The notes under the pieces are model-generated. The model had not been told where the DNA came from. It did no database searches and saw nothing but the letters and a program-made list of their open reading frames with translations. From Neoroseomonas lacus (GTDB taxonomy: Bacteria > Pseudomonadota > Alphaproteobacteria > Acetobacterales > Acetobacteraceae): a stretch of 64,000 nucleotides of DNA. A program made the translations under genes and the position numbers. This document shows positions 17,724 through 24,975 of the stretch, in pieces. Positions within the stretch are counted from its first letter, which is position 1, and the number at the start of each line of letters is the position of its first letter. The stretch covers positions 1 to 64,000 of the forward strand of contig NZ_BMKW01000007.1 of NCBI RefSeq assembly GCF_014644535.1. Direction: 5' to 3'.

Positions 17724-19873
17724 GCCACGAGCCTCATCTGCTGGTTCCACAGCGTGCGGTAATTGTCGCAACGCTGCAGCAAGTCTCCATGCCGCCCGAT
17801 ATCAACCACCCGGCCACGCTCCAGCACCAGGATTGCCTGGGAATCGACCAGCGTCGCAAGGCGATGGGAGACGATGATCACCGTGCGCCCCTCGGCGATG
17901 CGACGCAGATTGCGCCGGATGATCGCCTCACTCTCAGGGTCGAGCGCGCTCGTCGCTTCATCCAGGATCAGGATGCGCGGGCGCGTGATGAGCGCGCGCG
18001 CGATCGCCAGGCGCTGGCGCTGGCCGCCGGAGAGATTCTGCCCGCCTTCCTCGATGTCCGTGTCGAAGCCGCGCGGCAGGCGTTCGATGAATTCATCCGC
18101 CCCCGCCATCCGGGCGGCCTCGGCGATCTCCTCGGGGCGCGCATCGGGGCGCGGTGCCGCGATGTTCTGGCGCACCGTGCCACGAAACAGGAAGTTCTCC
18201 TGCAACACGATGCCGGTTGATTGTCGCAGATGCGTCAGGTCGAACTCGCGGACATCGTGCCCGTCGATGCGCAACACCCCCTCCTGGGCGCTGTGCAGGC
18301 CCTGGAGCAATCGCGTCAGCGTCGACTTGCCCGAACCGCTGCGGCCAACGATGCCAAGCACCCCGCCGACCGGCACCTTGAAGGAAACATTGTCGAGCGC
18401 CGGCGCCGCGCTGGTCGGATAGCGGAAGGTGACACCCTCGAATTCCACCGCGCCCTCGATCGGCGGCGTGATGCCCTGGCCGCGACCGGCACGCTCAGTC
18501 TCGGCACCCATCACCTCGCCGAGCATGCGCACCGACATGGCGACGTCCTGGTATTCATGGACCATCGCGACCAGTTGAAGCAGTGGGCCCGAGACGCGGC
18601 CGGCCAGCATGTTGAAGGCGACCAGCGCGCCGATGCTCATCTTGCCGTCGAAGACGAGCAGCGCGCCGAAGCCGACGATCGCCACCATCATCGCCTTCTC
18701 GAGCAGGCCGGTCGCCGATTGCGCGAAGGCCGAGACCTTCTCCACCTCGTGGCGCATCTGCACCGCGCCGGCCGAACGCGTGTTCCAGGCGTGCAACTGG
18801 CGCGGTTCCATGGCCAGGGATTTCAGCGTGCGCATGCCGTGCACGCTCTCGACGAGCAGCGCCTGGCGTTCGCCCTCCGCCCGATGCAGGGCGGCCAGCC
18901 GGCGGCGGAACGGACCCGACAGCGCCGCGATCACCAGCGCTGCGATGACCGCGAAGCCAAGTACGACGCAGGCCAGTCGGGCGCTGTAGAGAAACAGGAT
19001 GGGAAGGAAGACGATCAGCGTCATGCTGTCGAGCAGCGTGAGGAACATCCGGCCGGTCAGGAATTCCCGCACGCGTGAGGCCTGTTGCAGGTGGCGCACC
19101 ACCACGCCGGCGGGCATGCGCTCGAAGAAGTCGATCGGCAGGCGCAGTAGATGGGCGAAGGTGCGCGTGGCGATGCGGATATCGATGCGGTTCGTCGCGT
19201 AGATCAGCAGGTAGCGTCGCAGGAACCCGAACAGCGCGTCGAACATCAATGCCAGCATGACGCCGACCAGCAGCACCTGCAGCGTCGCGTAGCTCTGGTG
19301 GACCAGCACCTTGTCAATGACGATCTGGAAGAAGATTGGCACGGCGAGGCCGAGCAGGCAGAGGAATAGGGCGGCGAGCGCGACCTCGCCGAACAGCCGG
19401 CGCTGGCGAAACAGCTCGGGCAGGAACCAGGTAAAGCCAAAGCCAGGCTGCACTGGGGCCTCGGCGGCGCGCGTGACGAGCAGCGCCTCGCCCTTCCACC
19501 GTTCGCAGAATCGGGACCCAGGAACCCGCAGGACGTCTTCCCCCACCGCCAGGGGATCGAGCACCAGGGCTGGAGGCTCGGTTTCCTCGCCGGCGACCGC
19601 GGCGACGCCGAGGACGACCACCCAATTGTCGTTGTCGAGGCGGGCCAGCACCGGATGGGTTGGCGGCAGGGTGCACAACTCATCCCAGGTGAGAGATGCA
19701 CGTTCCAGGCGAAGACCGATCTCGTTACCTATACGAATTAGAAATTTGGCAGGTTCTTCGCCTTCATCTTGCGTGTATTCACGATCCAACCGCTCAACCG
19801 AAAATTGCAAACCGTGATAACGTGCAACGTCAGAAAGAGAAAGTAGGCATGTTTCTCGGGGAGACTTTGGCAT
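17720..19873 (-). CDS. HlyB-like type I secretion ABC exporter with degenerate C39 domain
   Basis: The exporter has 717 residues. An N-terminal C39-peptidase-like domain is followed by a six-helix membrane domain (VPIFFQIVIDKVLVHQ and later segments). The ATPase shows Walker A GRSGSGKST, the Q-loop VLQENFLF, signature LSGGQRQR, Walker B ILILDEATSALD and the H-loop SHRLAT. In the C39-like part, the expected catalytic His before the F/W-V-V-L strand is replaced (DNDNWVVVLG), and no QxxCG-type Cys motif is present. The domain should therefore dock substrate without cleaving it, as in HlyB-type exporters. It heads the operon with HlyD and the giant protein. Its first 170 bases are unusually AT-rich for this window. 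Confidence 0.9.
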   Translation of the reverse strand: MPKSPRETCLLSLSDVARYHGLQFSVERLDREYTQDEGEEPAKFLIRIGNEIGLRLERASLTWDELCTLPPTHPVLARLDNDNWVVVLGVAAVAGEETEPPALVLDPLAVGEDVLRVPGSRFCERWKGEALLVTRAAEAPVQPGFGFTWFLPELFRQRRLFGEVALAALFLCLLGLAVPIFFQIVIDKVLVHQSYATLQVLLVGVMLALMFDALFGFLRRYLLIYATNRIDIRIATRTFAHLLRLPIDFFERMPAGVVVRHLQQASRVREFLTGRMFLTLLDSMTLIVFLPILFLYSARLACVVLGFAVIAALVIAALSGPFRRRLAALHRAEGERQALLVESVHGMRTLKSLAMEPRQLHAWNTRSAGAVQMRHEVEKVSAFAQSATGLLEKAMMVAIVGFGALLVFDGKMSIGALVAFNMLAGRVSGPLLQLVAMVHEYQDVAMSVRMLGEVMGAETERAGRGQGITPPIEGAVEFEGVTFRYPTSAAPALDNVSFKVPVGGVLGIVGRSGSGKSTLTRLLQGLHSAQEGVLRIDGHDVREFDLTHLRQSTGIVLQENFLFRGTVRQNIAAPRPDARPEEIAEAARMAGADEFIERLPRGFDTDIEEGGQNLSGGQRQRLAIARALITRPRILILDEATSALDPESEAIIRRNLRRIAEGRTVIIVSHRLATLVDSQAILVLERGRVVDIGRHGDLLQRCDNYRTLWNQQMRLVA

Positions 19874-20020
19874 ATGAGTTCCGTGTTATTTCCAGTGACT
19901 CTAATTTCGAGACGTTGCGGATCGTATGTTGCTATCCTCCGTGCGTATTCGCAATAGTTTAATCTGTTTTCAGCAAAGGGGCTTTTTTGATGCACGCGCT
20001 GTCCAGGGCAGTCCCGTCAC
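19874..20020. promoter_or_regulatory. Divergent promoter region, secretion operon / CobW gene
   Basis: This 147-base AT-rich gap between two divergent genes is much lower in GC than its surroundings (for example CAATAGTTTAATCTG and GCTTTTTTGATG). It must hold promoters for both directions. I could not assign boxes reliably, and I see no clear Zur-type palindrome despite the CobW neighbour. Confidence 0.5.
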
Positions 20021-21235
20021 ATGCCGAGTAACGACGATCCGCGGGGCCGGCTGCCGGTGACCGTGCTGTCGGGCTTCCTCGGGGCCGGCAAGACGACGGT
20101 CCTGCGCCACCTTCTGGAGCATGCGGGCGGGCGCCGGCTGGCCGTGTTGGTCAACGACATGGCGGAGGCCAATATCGACGCGGCCCTGCTCGATGCCGAC
20201 GGATCGATCGGGCGCGGGCGCGACGGCGTGGTCGAACTGTCCAATGGCTGCATCTGCTGCACGCTGCGCGAGGAACTGGTCGTCGAGATCGCGGCGCTGG
20301 CCCGGCGCGGCGCGTTCGATGCCCTGCTGATCGAGAGCACCGGCATCAGCGAGCCGATGCCGGTGGCCGCAGGTTTCGACCTGCCCTTGGCCTCCGGTGG
20401 CGCCCTGGCCGATGTCGCACGCCTCGACACGATGGTGACCGTGGTCGATGCCTTCGCGTTCCTGCATGACTATTGCAGCAGGGACAGCCTGGCCGATCGC
20501 GGCCTCGCCTCGGGGACGGAGGATGCGCGCCACATCGTCGATCTCCTGGCCGACCAGGTCGAATTCGCCGACGTGATCCTGTTGAACAAGACGGACCTTC
20601 TCCCGGCCGAGGCGCTGCGGCGGCTCACGGAATTGCTCCGTGCCTTAAACCCGCTGGCGGCCATCCACCCCTGCATCAACGGCCAGGTCGCCCCCGAGGC
20701 GGTGATCGGTACCGGCCGCTTCGATCCGGTCCGCGCCCGGATGGCGGCGGGCTGGCGGCGCGCCCTGAGCGGGGAGCATGTGCCCGAGAGCGAGGAATTC
20801 GGCATCGCCTCCTTTGTCTGGCGGGCGCGCCGGCCGCTGCATCCGGGTCGTGCCGCCGCCTTCCTGCGCGCCCCGCTGCCCGGCGTTATCCGGGCCAAGG
20901 GCGTGGTGTGGCTGGCGAGCCAGCATGATTGGGCGTCGCAATGGCATCTGGCCGGCGGCCAGCGACGGCTGACCCCCGCGGGCCCCTGGTGGGCGGCGCG
21001 GCCACGCGAGCATTGGCCGCGCGACGATGCCTGGCGCGACTGGGCGCGGGCACAATGGCAGGAACCATGGGGCGACCGCCGCCAGGAGATCGCTTTCATC
21101 GGCCAGGCCATGCCACAAGGGTCGATCATCGCCGCGCTCGACCGTTGCCTGCTGACCGATGCCGAGATGCAGGGCGGGCCGGCTGGCTGGCTAGGGCTGG
21201 CGGATCCGTTCGCAGCGCCGCACGCCGCACAATAG
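20021..21235 (+). CDS. CobW/COG0523-family G3E GTPase (metal chaperone type)
   Basis: The protein has 404 residues. Walker A is SGFLGAGKTTVL (about residues 17-28). The metal-binding CxCC is in NGCICCTLREEL (Cys77, 79, 80), with ESTGISEPMPV and NKTD for guanine recognition. The C-terminal CobW_C domain includes RPLHPGRAAAFL and GVVWLASQHDWASQWHLAGGQ. COG0523 proteins deliver Zn or Co to client enzymes, and the length and C-terminal sequence fit the ZigA/YeiR-like group. It is a cytoplasmic protein. The start ATG at 20021 follows the AT-rich gap directly. No neighbouring metalloenzyme identifies the client. Confidence 0.88.
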   Translation: MPSNDDPRGRLPVTVLSGFLGAGKTTVLRHLLEHAGGRRLAVLVNDMAEANIDAALLDADGSIGRGRDGVVELSNGCICCTLREELVVEIAALARRGAFDALLIESTGISEPMPVAAGFDLPLASGGALADVARLDTMVTVVDAFAFLHDYCSRDSLADRGLASGTEDARHIVDLLADQVEFADVILLNKTDLLPAEALRRLTELLRALNPLAAIHPCINGQVAPEAVIGTGRFDPVRARMAAGWRRALSGEHVPESEEFGIASFVWRARRPLHPGRAAAFLRAPLPGVIRAKGVVWLASQHDWASQWHLAGGQRRLTPAGPWWAARPREHWPRDDAWRDWARAQWQEPWGDRRQEIAFIGQAMPQGSIIAALDRCLLTDAEMQGGPAGWLGLADPFAAPHAAQ

Positions 21236-21602
21236 CACGCTGGGCGCCTTCAGAACCCGTCGGGAAAGCCCGGCACCGGCCCGCGTGCCAGGCCGGGTCA
21301 GTATCTGCGATGGTTGGTTGGCCGGCAGAGGTGCGGCCCGGCGCCCGACTTGTAAACGCGCCGGATTGCGCCTCTCCGGACCGACCCTCAGCACCGCCCG
21401 GCCTTGCCCCAATACCGGCCGGCTACTGGACATATCGTCGCTTCCCCGATTGTTGCGGGAGGCTCTGCCGGCGTTCCTCGAGGTGTTGCCGAGCCGTCGG
21501 GTCGGCCCAGCTGCGATCCTGCTTCGTGATGGCGTACATCATCGGCCGGGCATGGCCGTGCGCGGGCAGGATGGCGATACTGCCGGCAACAGGAGATCCG
21601 AG
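21236..21602. other. Intergenic region without a recognised gene
   Basis: About 370 bases between the CobW and pirin genes. Open frames crossing it are extensions of, or shadows to, the flanking genes and have Arg/Pro-rich nonsense composition. AACAGGAGATCCGAG just before 21603 supplies the ribosome-binding site for pirin. I see nothing else definable. Confidence 0.5.
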
Positions 21603-22553
21603 ATGAGCACCCTCGACGAAGCCGACCCGATCTGCCCGCCGCCGCCACCAGGCCTAGAGAGCGTCATCGTCCCGCGCGCCCACGATATCGGCGGCTTCGA
21701 GGTGCGCCGGGCGCTGCCGGCACGCGAGCGCCAGATGGTCGGGCCCTTCATCTTCTTCGACCAGATGGGGCCGGGCGAGTTCCTCACCGGCAAGGGGCTC
21801 GATGTGCGGCCGCATCCGCATATCGGGCTTTCGACCGTGACCTATCTGTTCGAGGGCGAGATCCTGCATCGCGACAGCCTGGGCAGCGCGCAGGCGATCA
21901 AGCCCGGCGCCTTGAACTGGATGACGGCCGGGCGCGGCATCGTGCATTCGGAGCGCACCGACCCGGCGCAGCGCGACCGGCTGCAGCGGATGTTCGGCAT
22001 CCAGTCCTGGGTGGCGCTGCCGAAATCGGCCGAGGACACCGCGCCGGCCTTCGCCCATCACGATGCCGGCGCGCTGCCGATTGTCGATGAGGGCGGCCTG
22101 ACCCTGCGGTTGATCGCCGGGGAAGGCTGGGGGCTGAAGGCGCCCGTCGAGGTCTCCTCGCCATTGTTCTATGCCGATGCGGTGCTGCTGCCCGGTGCGC
22201 GGCTGCCGCTGCCGGACCAGCATGAGGAACGCGGCGCCTATGTGGTGGAAGGCTCGGTCGAGGTCGCCGACGTGGTGTTCGAGGCCGGGCGGATGCTGGT
22301 GTTCCGCGCCGGGGATTCTCTGGCGCTGACCGCCGGGCCACGCGGCGCGCGGCTGCTGATGCTCGGTGGCGCGGTGATGGATGGGCCGCGCTACCTGTAC
22401 TGGAACTTCGTCGCGTCCTCGCGCGAGCGGCTGGAGCAGGCGAAGGCGGATTGGAAGGGCGGCAACTTCCCGACCGTGCCGGGGGACGACAAGGAATTCA
22501 TCCCGTTGCCGGAGACGCGGGTGAGCGTGAAGGCGGAGACGCGGCGGGGGTGA
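21603..22553 (+). CDS. Pirin-family bicupin protein
   Basis: The protein has 316 residues. The N-terminal cupin shows RPHPHIGLSTVTYLFEGE followed by GALNWMTAGRGIVHSER, which supplies the three His and one Glu metal ligands typical of pirins. A second cupin includes HEERGAYVVEGSVEVADV, and a family C-terminal segment ends the protein. Bacterial pirins have been described as quercetinase-like dioxygenases or as interaction partners of metabolic enzymes, and the sequence alone does not choose between these. The start at 21603 is preferred, with GGAG 9 bases upstream; in-frame codons back to 21285 would add low-complexity sequence. Confidence 0.88.
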   Translation: MSTLDEADPICPPPPPGLESVIVPRAHDIGGFEVRRALPARERQMVGPFIFFDQMGPGEFLTGKGLDVRPHPHIGLSTVTYLFEGEILHRDSLGSAQAIKPGALNWMTAGRGIVHSERTDPAQRDRLQRMFGIQSWVALPKSAEDTAPAFAHHDAGALPIVDEGGLTLRLIAGEGWGLKAPVEVSSPLFYADAVLLPGARLPLPDQHEERGAYVVEGSVEVADVVFEAGRMLVFRAGDSLALTAGPRGARLLMLGGAVMDGPRYLYWNFVASSRERLEQAKADWKGGNFPTVPGDDKEFIPLPETRVSVKAETRRG

Positions 22554-22621
22554 GACAAGGTGATCGGGGCGGGCACATCGACGGCCTCCGCGGATCAAGA
22601 GGCTGATATTCCACACTTTAA

Positions 22622-22645
22622 GATTTTAGGATTTTAGGATTTTAT
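22622..22645. repeat. Tandem 8-bp repeat, three copies
   Basis: GATTTTAG, GATTTTAG, GATTTTAT in direct succession, an AT-rich patch 68 bases after the pirin stop. It could be a promoter-up-element-like or slippage-prone tract; its function is unknown. Confidence 0.85.
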
Positions 22646-22668
22646 CGGCCTTCGACGTGATTTGTAGC

Positions 22669-22691
22669 ACCGGCCCTTTACTCGGGCCGGT
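22669..22691. terminator. Hairpin after pirin gene
   Basis: ACCGGCCC pairs with GGGCCGGT (8 bp) around a 7-base loop. A second stem, CGAGAGG with CCTCTCG (22697-22719), follows at once. No long T run is present. Termination is inferred from position. Confidence 0.4.
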
Positions 22692-22913
22692 ACGTCCGAG
22701 AGGGGCTTTGCTCCTCTCGCGCTTCCCCACGACCGGGACCCATGGACGTTGCGGAGCAACGCCGATGGGAGTTTCTCGGCCATAGGGATTTTGGAAACCT
22801 AGACTTGGCGCCGTGCGGCGCTGTCAGGAAGGGTGCGGAGGCTTGCCCTTGCGCCCGAAGCACGTTGCGCCGGCGGGAGCATGCCTCCCACGCCCGAACC
22901 CGAAAACAGCATT

Positions 22914-22964
22914 CCAAAGTGCCCTGCACTTTGGCGGGGAGGTTTGGAGGGGCGGCGCCCCTCC
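22914..22964. repeat. Dispersed double-palindrome repeat, copy A
   Basis: CCAAAGTGC-CCT-GCACTTTGG (9-bp stem) is followed by GGGGAGGTTT and then GGAGGGGC-GGC-GCCCCTCC (8-bp stem). The first palindrome has a diverged copy at 59008-59028, with compensatory changes that keep the stem paired. The second resembles hairpins at 33990 and 59181. It is probably a short non-coding repeat family of this genome. Confidence 0.7.
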
Positions 22965-23088
22965 GTTCTTTAAGACCGAGACTATCCATCCGGGCCTCGG
23001 CGTCAGGCGGACGCAAGTCGTCCCGTAATTGGAAAATCATATCAGGAACATCGGCCAAAATCCAGCACGGCGAGCCGTCGCCCCGCCG

Positions 23089-24000
23089 TCAGCGCCAGCC
23101 CAGGCTGAACACCGCGACCTGGTCGGGGCCCTGCGGTTGGCATCGGCCGCCCAGCAGGGGCGCCCCAGGCGCATTGGCCGCCCGCACCGCCGCCGCGAAG
23201 GGGCTGCAGGCGATCCGCGCGGCGATCTGGCGCTCCGTCTCGGCCAGGCCCGGGACGCCGGCCGGCCAGGCGGCGCGCTGCAGGCGTTGCGCCTCGGCGG
23301 CATGGCCCGCGTAGATCATGCAGGTGGCGAGACGGGCGGCCTCGACACCCGGATGCCGCCCGCCGGGGCTGCGCCAGTCCTGTGCGCGCAGCGCGGCGAT
23401 CGCGGTATCGGGGTCGGCATAGGTGGTGACGCGCTGCTCGGGCGGCGGGAAGCCCTCGGGCGCGGCCATCTCGATGCAGGCGGTGCCGAGGGCGGCCGCC
23501 ACGGGCCGGCGCATCGCGGCGATGTCGGGTTCCAGCGCGCGGCCGCTCCAGCGGAAGGGGATGGTTGGGTGGAGGTCGGCAGCCCGGCTGATCGGCGCCT
23601 CCCAGAAATCAAAGCCGGCATCGGCGATCTGGATCGCCGGCCCGTCCGGCGGGGCCAGGCGGATCTCGTCAGGGTCGCGCTTGCCGAGGGGGAGGGAGGC
23701 GATGTGGGCGAGGCCGGCCGACCCCTGGCGGAACAGGTGCAGGGTCCAGCAGCAATAGGCGCCGCCGGTCCAGCCGATGATGCCGATGGCCGTGGCGTCG
23801 TCGCCGATCGGGACGGGCGCCCCGTCGCGGAACGGGGTGAAGCGTTGGGTGCGGGCTTTCCAGAGCGTCCGGCCGTTGCGGGTCAGGCGGAGTTCCTCGC
23901 CCATGCCTTGCGGGACGGCGGCAACCCGCCCGGCGGCGCCGGCATCGAGCAGGGTGCGGCGGGGCTGAGCCAGCGCTTCATGCGATGAGAACAACCACAA
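23089..24000 (-). CDS. Hypothetical exported protein
   Basis: About 303 residues with a hydrophobic start (LWLFSSHEALAQ) that looks like the end of a signal peptide cleaved after ALA. The coding frame stays open upstream to the mazG stop (reading RSLSFILLFLWLFSS), so the true start may be a rare codon before 24000; no ATG or GTG is available there. The rest contains GWTGGAYCCWTLHLF, LPLGKRDPDEIRL and a Cys-poor, Ala/Arg-rich C-terminus. I do not recognise a domain. It follows mazG on the same strand with little or no spacing, but no functional link is apparent. Confidence 0.65.
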   Translation of the reverse strand: MWLFSSHEALAQPRRTLLDAGAAGRVAAVPQGMGEELRLTRNGRTLWKARTQRFTPFRDGAPVPIGDDATAIGIIGWTGGAYCCWTLHLFRQGSAGLAHIASLPLGKRDPDEIRLAPPDGPAIQIADAGFDFWEAPISRAADLHPTIPFRWSGRALEPDIAAMRRPVAAALGTACIEMAAPEGFPPPEQRVTTYADPDTAIAALRAQDWRSPGGRHPGVEAARLATCMIYAGHAAEAQRLQRAAWPAGVPGLAETERQIAARIACSPFAAAVRAANAPGAPLLGGRCQPQGPDQVAVFSLGWR

Positions 24001-24036
24001 GAACAGCAGAATGAATGATAAAGATCGTATTGTGGA

Positions 24037-24849
24037 TCAGCCTCCCGCACGTTCGCGACGCTTGGCCTCCAGCCACAGGGCCTCCATGTCGTCGAGCGTC
24101 GAATCGGCCGGTAATTTTCCTTCATATTGAAGTGTTTGTTCGATAAAACCGAAGCGACGCTCGAACTTACGATTGGCCCCGCGCAGGCAATCCTCCGGCT
24201 CCAGATCCAACTTGCGGGCGAGGTTCGCCAGAACGAAGAGCAGGTCGCCGACCTCATCGCGTATCGCCGCAGGATCAAGGTCTTGTGGAGCCTTTTGTAT
24301 CTCCACGCGCAACTCGCCAGCCTCCTCCTCCAGCTTGTCGAGCACCGAGGCGGCGTCGGGCCAGTCGAAGCCGACCCGCCCGGCGCGCTTCGTCAGCTTG
24401 GCGGCGCGGGTCAGCGCGGGCAGGCCGATCGGGATGCCGGCCAGCGTGCCGGTCTCGGCGCGGGCGGCGCGCTCGCTGGCCTTCTGGACCTCCCAGGCGG
24501 CGATCTGCTGGTCGGCGGTGCGGGTCTCGTCGGCGCCGAAGACGTGCGGGTGGCGGCGGACCATCTTGTCGGCGATCGCCCCGGCGACGTCGGCGAAGGC
24601 GAACCAGCCGCGCTCCTCGGCCATGCGGGCGTGGTAGATTACCTGGAACAGCAGGTCGCCGAGCTCGTCGAGCAGCGTCGCCGGGCTGCCCTGGGCGATG
24701 GCGTCCTCGACCTCGTAGGCTTCCTCGATGGTGTAGGGGGCGATGGTGGCGAAGTCCTGTACCTGGTCCCAGGGGCAGCCCGTTTCGGGGTCGCGCAGCC
24801 GCGCCATGACGTCGATGAGGTGGGCGATGGCGGCGGGGGCGTCGGTCAT
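24037..24849 (-). CDS. mazG: Nucleoside triphosphate pyrophosphohydrolase MazG
   Basis: The protein has 270 residues and two MazG domains. The first shows CPWDQVQDFATIAPYTIEEAYEVEDAI and DELGDLLFQVIYHARMAEE, giving the EExxE...ExxD metal site. The second has KLEEEAGELRVEI and DEVGDLLFVLANLARKL. The length is that of the E. coli-type enzyme. MazG hydrolyses dNTPs/NTPs to the monophosphate and pyrophosphate in house-cleaning and in nutritional-stress control. The start at 24849 precedes MTDAPAAIAHLIDVMARLRD; the open frame continues far upstream, but only as an antisense shadow of the molybdopterin gene. Confidence 0.92.
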   Translation of the reverse strand: MTDAPAAIAHLIDVMARLRDPETGCPWDQVQDFATIAPYTIEEAYEVEDAIAQGSPATLLDELGDLLFQVIYHARMAEERGWFAFADVAGAIADKMVRRHPHVFGADETRTADQQIAAWEVQKASERAARAETGTLAGIPIGLPALTRAAKLTKRAGRVGFDWPDAASVLDKLEEEAGELRVEIQKAPQDLDPAAIRDEVGDLLFVLANLARKLDLEPEDCLRGANRKFERRFGFIEQTLQYEGKLPADSTLDDMEALWLEAKRRERAGG

Positions 24850-24975
24850 GGCGGGTCCGGGGCAGGGGTTGGACTGTCGTCCCGCGACCCTGCGACGATG
24901 GCAAGCCCCCGCGACCGGTTGCGCCCGGCGCCAAGCTTTCCGAGACTGCCTTCCTGTTCGAAGGACAAGCCTGCC

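Larger units (their letters stand above)
22554..23088. other. Hairpin-rich intergenic region
   Basis: Over 500 bases without a supported gene. It contains an AT-rich tandem repeat and several perfect or near-perfect palindromes, listed separately. Two of these belong to a dispersed repeat family seen elsewhere in the window. Reading frames across it are short and compositionally odd. Confidence 0.6.

Noticed and set aside
21898..22616. Minus-strand frames opposite pirin
   Set aside because: Their composition is Arg/His/Pro-rich, and pirin metal-binding motifs are on the plus strand.
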